A DNA stretch of 64,000 nt, taken from NCBI GenBank assembly GCA_019459525.1, contig JAIBEY010000066.1:164031-228030 (forward strand). The letters are read 5' to 3'. Under the pieces are notes generated by a model. That model was not told where the DNA came from, did no database searches, and saw nothing but the letters and a program-made list of their open reading frames with translations. Origin of the DNA: Prolixibacteraceae bacterium. Its GTDB lineage: Bacteria; Bacteroidota; Bacteroidia; Bacteroidales; Prolixibacteraceae. Both the position numbers and the translations under genes were made by a program. Shown in pieces: positions 47,391-56,656 of the stretch; position 1 is the stretch's first letter, and each line of letters opens with the position of its first letter.

Positions 47391-48494
47391 TTATTTATAC
47401 GGTAGATATATCGTTTTCAGCACCCCTTCTTCGTTCTCCCAACACAATTCTTTCGCTGCAAAAGGTAGATTTTGTTTCCAGACCGTAATTTTATCCTGAT
47501 CAAAAAGTGCAGTTTTAAGTATTTCGGCCAACTCTTTTCGTTGGTGCGTTTCGGCAATAGCTCCAATTTGGTAGCGCTCCACAATCCGTCTCATCTCCGG
47601 AAGATTCGAAACCAGCACCGGAACTCCGCATTGAATGTAATCGAACAGTTTGTTGGGTAAAGCAAAACGGTAATTCAAACCTAAATCCTCTTCCAACGAA
47701 ATTCCTAAATCGGCTCTACGGGTAACTTCGTGCAATTGGTTAATCGGTAAACGGCCCAGAAATTTAACTTTATCTTCCAGCTTCAGTTCAGCAACCATTA
47801 GCTTTAGCTGTTGAGTAATGTCGCCATCCCCGGCCAGCCAAAGTTCGGCTCCATCCAGGTATTGCATTGCCCGTATTGCGGCTTCGATACCGCGCCCTAA
47901 ATTAAGCGCTCCCTGGTACAAAATTATTTTGGGTTGCCCTGGTCCTTTTTCCTGATGATCCAGGGTTGCAGCCTGTGCGCAAACCGGCAAATTACGCACT
48001 ACTTTAAAATCGACTTTATATAAATCACGGTAAACTTCGGCGATTGAGTCGCAAACCGTGTAAGCCGCATCAACTCGCGGAACCAACAGCTTTTCCAGTC
48101 CGGTCCAGATTGCCCGAACAACCGGTCGTCCAATTAATTCAGGAACTTCGGTAAAATACTCGTGACTGTCGTAAATCAATGGCTTCCGTTTAATCCGCGA
48201 TGCCAGATAATTCGCCGGAAGAGTATCCAGGTCGTTGGCTACAAACAGGTCAATTCCGGATTTCAGGAGATAAAAAAAGAGCCTCAGGTTGTGCTCGAAG
48301 TAAAACATCGGACCTTTCCGAAAAAGCAGTTTCATCCGATGCGTTTGGTAATCGCGTTCCACAGCATGACTTTCAGGAAGCAAACGCCCCACCAGCACAG
48401 GTTGAAAACCCATCTTTTGCAAACTCACAGCCACTTTATGCACGCGGTTATCGGTTACCAGATCGTTGATTACGCTGAGTGAAACTTTTTTCAA
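47391..48494 (-). CDS. Glycosyltransferase family 4 protein
   Basis: This 367-residue GT-B enzyme has a C-terminal donor-binding domain. It contains ILYQGALNLGRGIEAAI, VKFLGRLP, and a GVPVLVSNLPEMRRIVE loop, where the last Glu contacts the nucleotide sugar. The N-terminal domain opens VSLSVINDLVTDNRVHKVA. It probably transfers a sugar in envelope polysaccharide or glycolipid synthesis on the cytoplasmic face; no acceptor is suggested by neighbours. It is convergent with ftsE (39-base gap) and divergent from murB. Confidence 0.88.
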   Translation of the reverse strand: MKKVSLSVINDLVTDNRVHKVAVSLQKMGFQPVLVGRLLPESHAVERDYQTHRMKLLFRKGPMFYFEHNLRLFFYLLKSGIDLFVANDLDTLPANYLASRIKRKPLIYDSHEYFTEVPELIGRPVVRAIWTGLEKLLVPRVDAAYTVCDSIAEVYRDLYKVDFKVVRNLPVCAQAATLDHQEKGPGQPKIILYQGALNLGRGIEAAIRAMQYLDGAELWLAGDGDITQQLKLMVAELKLEDKVKFLGRLPINQLHEVTRRADLGISLEEDLGLNYRFALPNKLFDYIQCGVPVLVSNLPEMRRIVERYQIGAIAETHQRKELAEILKTALFDQDKITVWKQNLPFAAKELCWENEEGVLKTIYLPYK

Positions 48495-48549
48495 GGTTTT
48501 TTCTATTTTTTGGTACTGCCAAGTTAAACGAAATAGATAGTTCTTCTGT

Positions 48550-48557
48550 TATATTTG
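48550..48557 (+). promoter_or_regulatory. TAnnTTTG -7 box of murB
   Basis: TATATTTG followed by C lies 16 bases before the ATG at 48574, giving a very short leader. Confidence 0.5.
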
Positions 48558-48573
48558 CCGAAAAATAAATCAA

Positions 48574-49596
48574 ATGATCCGCTCGTACACCGATTACCCA
48601 CTCCAAAAACACCACACTTTTGGAACCAACGCCACCACCAAATATTATTTCGAATTTACCGAAACCGAAGACCTTCAAGGTTTTCTGGCAGCCAGTAAAG
48701 AATGGTCCAACTGGCCAATCCTGATTTTGGGAGAAGGCAGTAACATGCTTTTTGTGACCGATTTTCCGGGACTGATTATCAATCCAAATGTACCCGGAAT
48801 TCGGATTGTACACGAAGACCGAAACAACATTTGGCTGGAAGTGGGTTCCGGAGTTGTTTGGGACGATCTGGTGGAATTTGCTGTTTTTAATCGTTGGGGA
48901 GGTATCGAGAATTTATCGCTGATTCCCGGAAAAGTTGGGGCGGCAGCCGTACAAAACATTGGCGCTTATGGAATGGAAATCCAAAACCAGATCGAATCAG
49001 TTACCGGGTTCGACCTCGAAACTCAAACCGAATATACCCTCGAAGCATCGGAATGCCAATATGCTTATCGCGACAGTATTTTCAAAAATCAGTTGAAAAA
49101 CCGTTTTATCATTACCAGCGTGGTTTTCAAGCTCGATAAGTTTCCCGAGTTTATCCTGAATTACGGCGATTTGAAAGCTGAAACTGAAAAACTGGGTGCG
49201 ATCAATCTTCGGAATATCCGAAAAACGGTGATCAGCATTCGCGAATCGAAATTACCCGACCCGAAAGTTGCCGGAAATGCTGGTAGTTTCTTTAAAAACC
49301 CGATCATTGAATCGTTGCTTGCCGAACAGCTTAGGGCAACTTTTCCGAATATGCCCCACTACCCTGCTCCTGAAGGCAAAACCAAACTGGCAGCCGGATG
49401 GCTCATTGAACAATGTGGCTGGAAAGGTTTTCGGCGAGGCGATGCCGGCGTACACGAAAAACAGGCTTTGGTTTTGGTCAATTATGGGAATGCAACCGGC
49501 AAAGAAATTTATGATCTGTCGGAAGAAATCAAGCAATCTGTACAGCAAAAGTTTGGTGTCGAGTTGGAACGCGAAGTAAATGTGATCGGAGAATAG
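48574..49596 (+). CDS. murB: UDP-N-acetylmuramate dehydrogenase MurB
   Basis: MurB reduces UDP-GlcNAc-enolpyruvate to UDP-MurNAc with FAD and NADPH, directly after MurA. The 340-residue type I enzyme has the FAD-binding LGEGSNML, SLIPGKVGAAAVQNIGAYG, the YRDSIFK tyrosine segment and the catalytic Ser/Glu region (NAGSFFKNPI). It has the HTFGTNA opening. It stands alone between divergent GT4 and convergent methyltransferase genes. Confidence 0.95.
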   Translation: MIRSYTDYPLQKHHTFGTNATTKYYFEFTETEDLQGFLAASKEWSNWPILILGEGSNMLFVTDFPGLIINPNVPGIRIVHEDRNNIWLEVGSGVVWDDLVEFAVFNRWGGIENLSLIPGKVGAAAVQNIGAYGMEIQNQIESVTGFDLETQTEYTLEASECQYAYRDSIFKNQLKNRFIITSVVFKLDKFPEFILNYGDLKAETEKLGAINLRNIRKTVISIRESKLPDPKVAGNAGSFFKNPIIESLLAEQLRATFPNMPHYPAPEGKTKLAAGWLIEQCGWKGFRRGDAGVHEKQALVLVNYGNATGKEIYDLSEEIKQSVQQKFGVELEREVNVIGE

Positions 49597-49601
49597 TGAT
49601 C

Positions 49602-49648
49602 AGTGGTCAGTCGCAGTTTTCAACAACTGACCACTGCGACTGACCACT
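49602..49648. repeat. Perfect 16-bp inverted repeat downstream of murB
   Basis: AGTGGTCAGTCGCAGT (49602-49617) is the exact inverse of 49633-49648, with a 15-base loop that itself carries a further ACTGACC piece. It lacks a T tract. It may be a third palindrome family rather than a terminator. Confidence 0.6.
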
Positions 49649-49676
49649 AAATACTTAACTTTTTCCTCATATCTTT

Positions 49677-50312
49677 TTACTTTGTCTTCCGGCAAACCAC
49701 CATCCAAAATTTCATGGGTTCTTCATCTGGCAGGTGTTTGATGGGTTCGTCTATTTCATGGAATTCAGCCAAACCAAACTTGCCAAATTCCCTTTTAATC
49801 GACTCAGAATCGTAGAAGAATACGTTCAACCCATTGGGAATTCGAAGCCTGTCTTTGCCGATAGATTTTCCACTTTCGTAAAGCTTTTTATACCCTTTCG
49901 AAACAGCAACAAAAACCATGATTCCATCGGTCCGAAGCTGATTGTAGCAGTTTTTCAGGAATTGACGCCGTTCTGTATGATTGAGTAAATGAATCAACGC
50001 ATAACAGTAAATTCCATCATAAAGCGAATCGTCGAAAGGCATTTGAGCGACTGATCCGTGATAAATCGGAAAGTCAAGTCCATTTTCACGGGCAAGTTGA
50101 ATAGCAGTTCCCGAAATTTCGATTCCGGTTACGTCAAAACCACTTTCAACAAAGATTTTGGCATTCCGGCCATAGCCAACACCGGGAATGAGTATTTTCT
50201 GGAGCTTATGCTGGGCAAATAAATCGCATACAAATAGCGTCGAATCTGCGGGTTCGAAGTGCCACATCATCCCGATTTTCTGAAACATATTATCCCAAAA
50301 TTCGCTCATCAC
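49677..50312 (-). CDS. Class I SAM-dependent methyltransferase
   Basis: The 211-residue protein shows motif I (LIPGVGYGRNAKIF), motif II (VTGIEIS), a DSLYDGIYCYALIHLL post-motif and a C-terminal VVCRKTK. The GVGYGRN form is like the small-molecule (thiopurine/tellurite-type) methyltransferases. The substrate is not evident. It follows another methyltransferase by one base, so the two are co-translated. Confidence 0.85.
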   Translation of the reverse strand: MMSEFWDNMFQKIGMMWHFEPADSTLFVCDLFAQHKLQKILIPGVGYGRNAKIFVESGFDVTGIEISGTAIQLARENGLDFPIYHGSVAQMPFDDSLYDGIYCYALIHLLNHTERRQFLKNCYNQLRTDGIMVFVAVSKGYKKLYESGKSIGKDRLRIPNGLNVFFYDSESIKREFGKFGLAEFHEIDEPIKHLPDEEPMKFWMVVCRKTK

Positions 50313-50314
50313 GT

Positions 50315-50953
50315 TTATGCTTTAACTCCAATAAAAATCAAGTCGGTAGTTAAACTGCCATCCGGTTCGGTGTAGTCTTGTCTTTTTGCCTGAATAAGCT
50401 CAAATCCATATTGCTGCAGAACTGCTTCCAAATCAGTTTGCCTGTGGTAATTGAAATAGACTTCAGCATTTCCTGAAAAGCTGGTTGTTTCAAAACCAGC
50501 GCGGGTTTCGTCGCCTTCCATGGTACTGAGGTAAAAAACACCTCCATGATTCAGTCGGGTGGCACAATCCGCAATTAGTTTTCCAGCATCAGTTTTTGAT
50601 AAAAAAGGCAGACAAAAAGAACACATCACCGCATCAAACTTTTCCGGAAAAATAGAAATATCACGGACATCCATTACTTTGAAATCCACTTCGGGCAACT
50701 CTTTACGGGCAATTTCAACCATTTTAGGGGCCAAATCAATTGCAGTAATTTTGCTTTCGGGAAACCGCAATTTCAGCAATCGGGTTACATTTCCGGGGCC
50801 ACAACCCAGTTCCAATAGTTGGGGTTGTTGACTTGGTATCCCATCACAAAATCGATCTATAGAATCTGAATACGAACTCAAATCCATAAACCGTTGCGCG
50901 TATTCACATGCAAATTCATCGAACCGCTGCACCGAAACATCAAAGTTTTCCAT
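50315..50953 (-). CDS. Class I SAM-dependent methyltransferase
   Basis: This 212-residue protein has motif I LLELGCGPGNVTRLL, an acidic loop AIDLAPKMVEIA, motif VDFKVMDVRDI and CSFCLPFLSK. A Methyltransf_25/11-type core is clear, but the substrate is not. Its start directly abuts the stop of the DUF2007 gene upstream with no gap, so translation is probably coupled. Confidence 0.85.
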   Translation of the reverse strand: MENFDVSVQRFDEFACEYAQRFMDLSSYSDSIDRFCDGIPSQQPQLLELGCGPGNVTRLLKLRFPESKITAIDLAPKMVEIARKELPEVDFKVMDVRDISIFPEKFDAVMCSFCLPFLSKTDAGKLIADCATRLNHGGVFYLSTMEGDETRAGFETTSFSGNAEVYFNYHRQTDLEAVLQQYGFELIQAKRQDYTEPDGSLTTDLIFIGVKA

Positions 50954-51208
50954 CTATTCTTTTATTCCTTCAGCCTTTTCGTATTGATCGATCACTTCTC
51001 TGGCCTTTTCATAATCCAGACTCGATACGAATATTTTCACTGACCCGGCACCTCCCCCGGCAACATTCCACGGAGCTAAAACGCCCATACGTTCGTCCTT
51101 CAGAAAAGACTCAATCTCTGCATTATCCAGAAGACTCTTTACCAATGAAGCATCCCATTGGGCACCATCAAAAATCTCAACAGCGCTAATTTCCTGATTT
51201 GAATCCAT
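50954..51208 (-). CDS. DUF2007 (putative signal-transducing) protein
   Basis: An 84-residue small protein with the DUF2007 core. VEIFDGAQWDASLVKSLLDN, the EIESFLKD helix, a Gly-rich AGGGAGSVKIFVSS stretch and DYEKAREVIDQYEK match the fold that resembles PII-like signalling proteins. No function is established. It is upstream of two methyltransferases in the same unit and may modulate or report on one of them, which is inference. Confidence 0.78.
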   Translation of the reverse strand: MDSNQEISAVEIFDGAQWDASLVKSLLDNAEIESFLKDERMGVLAPWNVAGGGAGSVKIFVSSLDYEKAREVIDQYEKAEGIKE

Positions 51209-51241
51209 AGAATTTAGATTTATGAATGATTATTTATTCTG

Positions 51242-52348
51242 TCAACGAATGACGAATCCGGTTAATCCTTTCAAATACGAAGCATCCAAACTGGCCCCCA
51301 ACCCCGGGGTTTCAGAAATGGTAACCAATCCATTACGGCCGTATTGAATTCCGCCGCAAACCGGATCTTCGCGAAACATCATGGGCGTATCGAAATCGCA
51401 AAACAGAACCTGATCGCTGGTCAATGCCAAATGCGCCGAAGCAGTGAATCCAATCCTCGATTCGAGAAATCCTCCGATTTGCAGTTGCAAGTTAGCCTTT
51501 TCAGCCAATTTAATAATTTTTTGTGCCTTAAATATTCCTGAAGATTTTCCCAGTTTGATGTTGAACGATTGAGCCGCTTCCAGGGCAATCAATCGCTGTG
51601 CATCGTTGTGATCGCAGCAGGATTCATCGGCCATAATCATTACCGGAACACTATTTTTAATTCGGGATAATTCCATGAAATTCCAGCGCGGAATGGGTTC
51701 TTCGCAAAACTGAATGCCATATGGAGCCAGTTCGTTTAGCACTCGAATAGCCGAATCAACATCCCAACCCTGATTGGCATCGAGCCTCAACGGAATTTCG
51801 TCGCCAATTTGTGTACGAATGGCTTTAATCCGCAAAATATCTTTATTCGGATTATCTCCCAATTTCACTTTAATAACCTCAAATCCACAATCCCTGATCG
51901 CCAGGGCATCCATAACCATCTGTTCCAGATTTCCAAGGCTGACGGTATAGTCTGTTTTCAAAACTTTGTCGTTTTTTCCACCTAAAAAAGCATACAGCGG
52001 AAGGCCTGCCTGTTGCGCAGCAATGTCGTAAAGCGCTATATCGAAGGCACTTTTGATGCTCGAATTACCAAAAATAGTGCGATCCATCGTTTCCGAACAC
52101 CCCTCAATATCCAGCGGATCTTTCCCGAGCAAAGCTTTCGCCAGGTAATTGGCAACCACGTAACACGTTTCCATGCTTTCGCCATTGATCGGCATAAACG
52201 GACTACATTCACCAAAACCCCTGAGACCTTCACTGGTTCGTATGACGACTACAACGTTTTCAGCATATTCGAAAGAGCCCAGCGAGATTACAAACGGCTT
52301 TTTAAGTTTGACTGGAAATTGATAAACTTCTATTTGGGTAATTTGCAT
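51242..52348 (-). CDS. Enolase-superfamily dipeptide epimerase (L-Ala-D/L-Glu type)
   Basis: The 368-residue protein fits the muconate-lactonising/dipeptide epimerase group, which recycles muropeptides. The acid-base and metal residues are visible: the KVKLG Lys, LRLDANQGW (Asp), FCEEPIPRWN (Glu), MADESCCDHND (Asp/Glu) and NIKLGKSSG (Lys). N-terminal capping residues start MQITQIEVYQF. The open frame runs 17 codons further upstream, but ATG 52348 gives this standard start. Substrate range within the superfamily cannot be decided. Confidence 0.9.
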   Translation of the reverse strand: MQITQIEVYQFPVKLKKPFVISLGSFEYAENVVVVIRTSEGLRGFGECSPFMPINGESMETCYVVANYLAKALLGKDPLDIEGCSETMDRTIFGNSSIKSAFDIALYDIAAQQAGLPLYAFLGGKNDKVLKTDYTVSLGNLEQMVMDALAIRDCGFEVIKVKLGDNPNKDILRIKAIRTQIGDEIPLRLDANQGWDVDSAIRVLNELAPYGIQFCEEPIPRWNFMELSRIKNSVPVMIMADESCCDHNDAQRLIALEAAQSFNIKLGKSSGIFKAQKIIKLAEKANLQLQIGGFLESRIGFTASAHLALTSDQVLFCDFDTPMMFREDPVCGGIQYGRNGLVTISETPGLGASLDASYLKGLTGFVIR

Positions 52349-52396
52349 CCTGATTGTTTTTTTGATTCGAAAATAATTGGTCATACCAGAGACTGT

Positions 52397-52404
52397 CAAA
52401 TTTA
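52397..52404 (-). promoter_or_regulatory. Candidate -7 box of the epimerase gene
   Basis: The minus strand reads TAAATTTG, an exact TAnnTTTG, 48 bases before the ATG. It lies inside a CTGTCA/TGACAG inverted pair (52393-52398, 52415-52420). Confidence 0.35.
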
Positions 52405-52479
52405 GGTTTTAATCTGACAGGCTGATGCAAATCGGGATACAAAAATCGAGAAATTGACCAATGTTAAATTCCGGGTTAT

Positions 52480-52986
52480 TTACTTTACTTTGCCCATTCT
52501 GAACGTTCTGGTTTTCAGCTCTCCACCAACAACAGCGGCTATTTCGGCAGATAGCGAATCATTTACCAATAACGAATACGTGATTTTCTGAGGGAAATCG
52601 TGCTTCGGATTTTCAAAAACAATCGTGCTATCGGTCAGGCTGGTTTGTGCAAATACAACAGGTTGCCCTTCATTCTGATCGGGAACGGTTGGTATGTAAT
52701 ACAACTTACCTGTTCTCTGCTCCAAGCGGATACTTTCCAGCAAAAGGGTATCGGCTTCTGAAATCAAATAGCTTCTCCCAACGAGTGTCGAATCGTCCAA
52801 CTTTCGCCATGCCTCTGTCAGAATACCTTTCTCCGATTGTTTTTGCCATTTTCCAACCAGCCAAATTACTTTACCAATTGGCTGAACGTTTTCGTTGCCG
52901 GAAATTGCATTTTTTTGCTTGCCTGCAAAATGACAGGAAATGAACGCGAAAGCTAAAATCACCAAAAATATTCCAATATTCTTCAT
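52480..52986 (-). CDS. Predicted lipoprotein, DUF6265-like
   Basis: The 168-residue protein has a lipoprotein signal ending in FAFISC (lipobox Cys near residue 18). A compact beta-rich domain follows, with IWLVGKWQKQSEKGILTEAWRK and VFENPKHDFPQKITY. These match, by memory, the DUF6265 group of small beta-barrel proteins. The ATG at 52986 is chosen over 53031 because it gives the signal peptide. It ends upstream of the epimerase promoter. No enzymatic motif is visible. Confidence 0.72.
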   Translation of the reverse strand: MKNIGIFLVILAFAFISCHFAGKQKNAISGNENVQPIGKVIWLVGKWQKQSEKGILTEAWRKLDDSTLVGRSYLISEADTLLLESIRLEQRTGKLYYIPTVPDQNEGQPVVFAQTSLTDSTIVFENPKHDFPQKITYSLLVNDSLSAEIAAVVGGELKTRTFRMGKVK

Positions 52987-53033
52987 ACGTTTATTCTTTA
53001 TTTCTATCCTGAGATCAACCTGAATATCCATCT

Positions 53034-56000
53034 CTATTCGCCCCAGCTTGCCAAAATCCGACTACCGGTTTCTTCGTGATTTTCGATGCGCAAATGTGTA
53101 TCAATTTCCTGCTGCATTTCTTCCACGTGCGAAATCACGCCCACGATGCGATTTTCCTTCCGCAACGATTTCAGCGTATCGAAAACCACTGACAGCGAAT
53201 CTTTATCGAGCGAGCCGAATCCTTCGTCCAAAAAGAAAAAATTTTGGTTCGAATCGGTAATTTTCTGGATGTTGTCGGCCAAGGCCAGCGCCAGGCTTAG
53301 TGCAGCCTGAAACGTTTGACCTCCGGAAAGTGTTTTCACGCTGCGAACTTTGCCGCCATTCAGGTAATCGCGGATCAGGAAGTTGTTATCTTCGGTAATT
53401 TCGAGGCTCAGTTTCTGTCGGGTAAGTTGGAAAAACCGGTCGTTGGCCGCATTGCATAAATTCTGCAGGTAAACCGACGAAATATAATTTACAAAACCGC
53501 TGGCCTTAAACAGCGACTTCATCGTTTTGATATTTTCGGCGCGTAATTCCAGATTTTCAAGCTCTTTGCGCAACTGTGCCTGACTTTCCAGATCGCTTTT
53601 CAACTTTTTGAGCAGTTGCTCCACTTTCCCCAATTCCTGATTTTTCCGGTTCAGGCTTTCTCCGATTGATGTAATTTCTATCCTCAGTTTTTGATGAGCT
53701 ACAGGGTCATAAACACGGGTCCCAATCTCATTTTGGGTTTGGGCAAACTGATTCTGCAACAACATCAGCTGCTGCCTGAAATCAGCCAGCTTCTGTTTCT
53801 GAAGTTCAAGATTAATTTCCTGATTCAGAATTTGTTTAATCTCTTCGACGGTCACATAACTGCTTTTTATAATGCGGTCAGTCAGTTCATTTTGAATCGC
53901 TGAATTAGCTTCCTTTTCCTGAAAAAGTTCTTTCCGGTTGGCTTCCAAACTGCCGCTAACGGTATCTTTCGTCTTCCGAAGTTCGGTGAGTTTAGTCGTC
54001 AGTTCGTTGTACTGTTTTTCCAAAGCAGCATGTTTGTGCAAAAGCGATTGCCTTTCCGTTTCAATCTCTGCCGCAGTTTTTGTCCGGTAATCGGCAGTAT
54101 TTATTTGCCTGATTTGTTCCGAAAGTGTTTTGATTTCGGTTTGCGAAACAACCAGCGAAGTTTTGATTTTTTCAATTTCAGCCTGAAATTTCTCTTTGTT
54201 CGATGCTTCTTTTTCCAGACCAGCCGAAACTTTTTCAAGTTCCCTTTCCTTTTCAGCAACAGCTTTCTGGTGAATCTCAGCCGCCACAAAAGCCTGATTA
54301 ACGAAAGCTTCATCTTTGAAAGCATCCCACTTAAAAAGAGCGGTATGATTGGCTGTTTTTGTATCAAGTTCCTTCTGTTTCACCAGAGCACCATTCAGTT
54401 GATCCAAATTGAATTTCAAGCGGTTACCCGAATCTGTCAACTGATTGATTTGCTCGTTGGCCAACGAATTTTCCTTTTCCAGGCCAGACTTTAATTTCTG
54501 AGATTCCGCTAAAGCTCCGGCCACACTGGATGCGCTGAATACTGCCGGATGTTGCACCGAACCGCACAATGGGCAAGCTTCACCGTCGTGTAAATTCACG
54601 GCATACTCTTCCAATTTCGATTGAACCCGATAATGCTCCATTTCCAGATCGACGACTGAAATTTGCTGTTTCAACTGCTCGATCTTCTCTTTCAGAAACT
54701 GAACTCCGGCAGCGGAATCCGCTTCAGCAGGCATACCTGCAAAAATCGGTTCGGCAAAAAGAGCTTTTACAGAATCAACAATGGACTGAATTTCCTTTTG
54801 AAACTTCTCAACTTCAACTTTACTTTCGGCAAGTTGCTTATTCAGAATTTTATTTTCGTTGTGCCATATTTTTACCTGCGAAAGCAAAACCAAATCCGGA
54901 AGTTTGGCTTTTTCTGTTTTCAGCAAAATTTCCAGTGTTTCCTTTTCCTTTTTCAGTTTTTCAAGCGAATCGACGGTTTTTACCAGAATGAGTTCACCTT
55001 TCGCAATTCGCTCCTGATCGGTTAGAACGGCCGTTTGCAAAATATTTAGCCGAGCCATTTTTACCAGTTCGTCTGCTTGCAGCTTCAGTAAATCTCGCCG
55101 TTCGTAAGCTTCTTTGAGCGCGGCAAATTCCATTTCCGATTGAGCAATCTCTTCTTTAGCCTTTTTTAAACGAACCGCCTCCTTTTCAATCAATTCCGTT
55201 TTCTGGATGATCTTTTTATCGCTTTGAGCCAGCGCATCCAACTGACTTTTAAACTGAACGAGGCACTGTTCGTAATTCTGGATTGTTTTTTCAAGTGCGA
55301 CAAACTCGGGTTCCCGATCTTTCAACTGCTTCAATTTCTGTTGAATATCTTCCAATTTTCCAGCTAACTCCTGCAATTTTTTCCATTCCAACTCTTGCTT
55401 TTGCTGATCGGTCAAGCTTTTCTGCAATTGCCCGATTTCGGTTCTAAGTTGAGTCAACTGCTCTTCGTATAATTTGATTTGCTCCGGATCAATCGCACCA
55501 AGCTGCTTCAATTGTCCATCCAGATTTTCCCTCTGCGAATTATTTTTGTTTTCGAGCGAAACCACTTTGTAGTACAATTCGAACTTTTCGAGGTTGAAAA
55601 GTTCCTTCATCATTTGAGTCCGGTCTTTGTTGCCCAATTGCAAAAACTCCTGAAATTGCCCCTGTGGAATGATGATGGTCCGCTTAAAATTATCGTAGCT
55701 CAGACCAATGGCTTTTTCGAGCTGCTCCGGTTCAATCGGAATCCAGTTGCCGCCTTCATTTCGGTAAGCCGAGCGTTCCAGCGTTTTAACTTCCTCGAAC
55801 TTTTTGCCGTTTCGCCGTCCTTTCACCACCGCCTGATAAGCCGTCTGATTTTTCCCTGTTTCGAAGACGAACTCAATCAGCAAGTCGTTCGATTTCAGGT
55901 TCATCATGTTGTAATTCCGGTTGTCGCCCGACAAATTTAGCCGGTCGGTTTTGCCATAAATAGCGAAAGTGATGGCTTCAAGAATGCTCGATTTCCCGCT

Positions 56001-56114
56001 ACCCACCGCACCAAAAATGCCAAACAGATTGGCCGACGTCAAACGGGTGAAATCAATCGTTTGCTTCTCCTGGTAGGAATACAAACCTTGTATGGTAAGC
56101 TTTATTGGTATCAT
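53034..56114 (-). CDS. sbcC: Exonuclease subunit SbcC
   Basis: SbcC is the SMC/Rad50-like ATPase that, with nuclease SbcD, opens hairpins and processes DNA ends. The 1026-residue protein has Walker A GAVGSGKSSILEAI, long coiled coils on both sides, the zinc-hook CPLCG at about residue 513, signature LSGGQTFQAALSLALAL and Walker B FFFLDEGFGSLD. It lies downstream of sbcD on the same strand but separated by a 575-base repeat-and-gene element. Confidence 0.95.
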   Translation of the reverse strand: MIPIKLTIQGLYSYQEKQTIDFTRLTSANLFGIFGAVGSGKSSILEAITFAIYGKTDRLNLSGDNRNYNMMNLKSNDLLIEFVFETGKNQTAYQAVVKGRRNGKKFEEVKTLERSAYRNEGGNWIPIEPEQLEKAIGLSYDNFKRTIIIPQGQFQEFLQLGNKDRTQMMKELFNLEKFELYYKVVSLENKNNSQRENLDGQLKQLGAIDPEQIKLYEEQLTQLRTEIGQLQKSLTDQQKQELEWKKLQELAGKLEDIQQKLKQLKDREPEFVALEKTIQNYEQCLVQFKSQLDALAQSDKKIIQKTELIEKEAVRLKKAKEEIAQSEMEFAALKEAYERRDLLKLQADELVKMARLNILQTAVLTDQERIAKGELILVKTVDSLEKLKKEKETLEILLKTEKAKLPDLVLLSQVKIWHNENKILNKQLAESKVEVEKFQKEIQSIVDSVKALFAEPIFAGMPAEADSAAGVQFLKEKIEQLKQQISVVDLEMEHYRVQSKLEEYAVNLHDGEACPLCGSVQHPAVFSASSVAGALAESQKLKSGLEKENSLANEQINQLTDSGNRLKFNLDQLNGALVKQKELDTKTANHTALFKWDAFKDEAFVNQAFVAAEIHQKAVAEKERELEKVSAGLEKEASNKEKFQAEIEKIKTSLVVSQTEIKTLSEQIRQINTADYRTKTAAEIETERQSLLHKHAALEKQYNELTTKLTELRKTKDTVSGSLEANRKELFQEKEANSAIQNELTDRIIKSSYVTVEEIKQILNQEINLELQKQKLADFRQQLMLLQNQFAQTQNEIGTRVYDPVAHQKLRIEITSIGESLNRKNQELGKVEQLLKKLKSDLESQAQLRKELENLELRAENIKTMKSLFKASGFVNYISSVYLQNLCNAANDRFFQLTRQKLSLEITEDNNFLIRDYLNGGKVRSVKTLSGGQTFQAALSLALALADNIQKITDSNQNFFFLDEGFGSLDKDSLSVVFDTLKSLRKENRIVGVISHVEEMQQEIDTHLRIENHEETGSRILASWGE

Positions 56115-56150
56115 AAATTCTTCAGTTCAACACTGATTTGTAATTATTTC

Positions 56151-56222
56151 ACCACAGATTACTCAGATGAACACAGATTAAAGAACTTTTAAAAATCTGT
56201 GTAAACCTGTGATATCTGTGGT
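56151..56222. repeat. Left palindrome of the GxxExxY copy 2 unit
   Basis: ACCACAGAT and ATCTGTGGT are the outer arms; AACACAGATT and AATCTGTGT are the inner ones. It lies 11 bases past the GxxExxY stop. Confidence 0.65.
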
Positions 56223-56233
56223 GAATTGAGTTT

Positions 56234-56608
56234 TTACATGACGATTCTGGTTATCCCTTTTTTCATATCCGTCACATTGAAATTCAGCAACAATCCGAGC
56301 TGAAGTTCTGATAATTTTAAATACGTTATCAACTGTGCTTTATAAAGTGGAATCATTTCTATAACAGCCTTCAATTCAACAATTACACAATCTTCGACCA
56401 GTAAATCAATCCGATAACCGGCATCCAATTCAATCTCATCATAAATTATAGAAAGTGGTTTTTGCCTTTCAACTTTGTATCCCATTTTTATCAGCTCATA
56501 TTCCAGACAAACTTCATAGGCTGATTCCAATAAGCCTGGCCCTAAAGCGGAATGAACCTTATAAGCCGCACCTATGATATCGTAACTAATCAAATTCAAT
56601 GTTTCCAT
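56234..56608 (-). CDS. GxxExxY-family PD-(D/E)xK-like protein (copy 2)
   Basis: The 124-residue protein has GLLESAY with Gly25, Glu28 and Tyr31, and the nuclease-type triad Asp68, Glu78 and Lys80 in GYRIDLLVEDCVIVELKAV. These residues sit at the same numbered positions as in the copy at 25898. It is preceded and followed by ACCACAG/CTGTGGT palindromes and lies between sbcD and sbcC. No activity is established for the family; a nucleic-acid nuclease role is inferred from the fold. Confidence 0.86.
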   Translation of the reverse strand: METLNLISYDIIGAAYKVHSALGPGLLESAYEVCLEYELIKMGYKVERQKPLSIIYDEIELDAGYRIDLLVEDCVIVELKAVIEMIPLYKAQLITYLKLSELQLGLLLNFNVTDMKKGITRIVM

Positions 56609-56656
56609 ATCTCACAATTTTAAATGAAATAACACAAATTGATTATTTTTCTATTA

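Noticed and set aside
54030..54494. 154-residue plus-strand frame inside sbcC
   Set aside because: It is the mirror of a glutamate/lysine-rich coiled coil, giving spurious Phe/Leu-rich sequence; no initiation or family signal is present.
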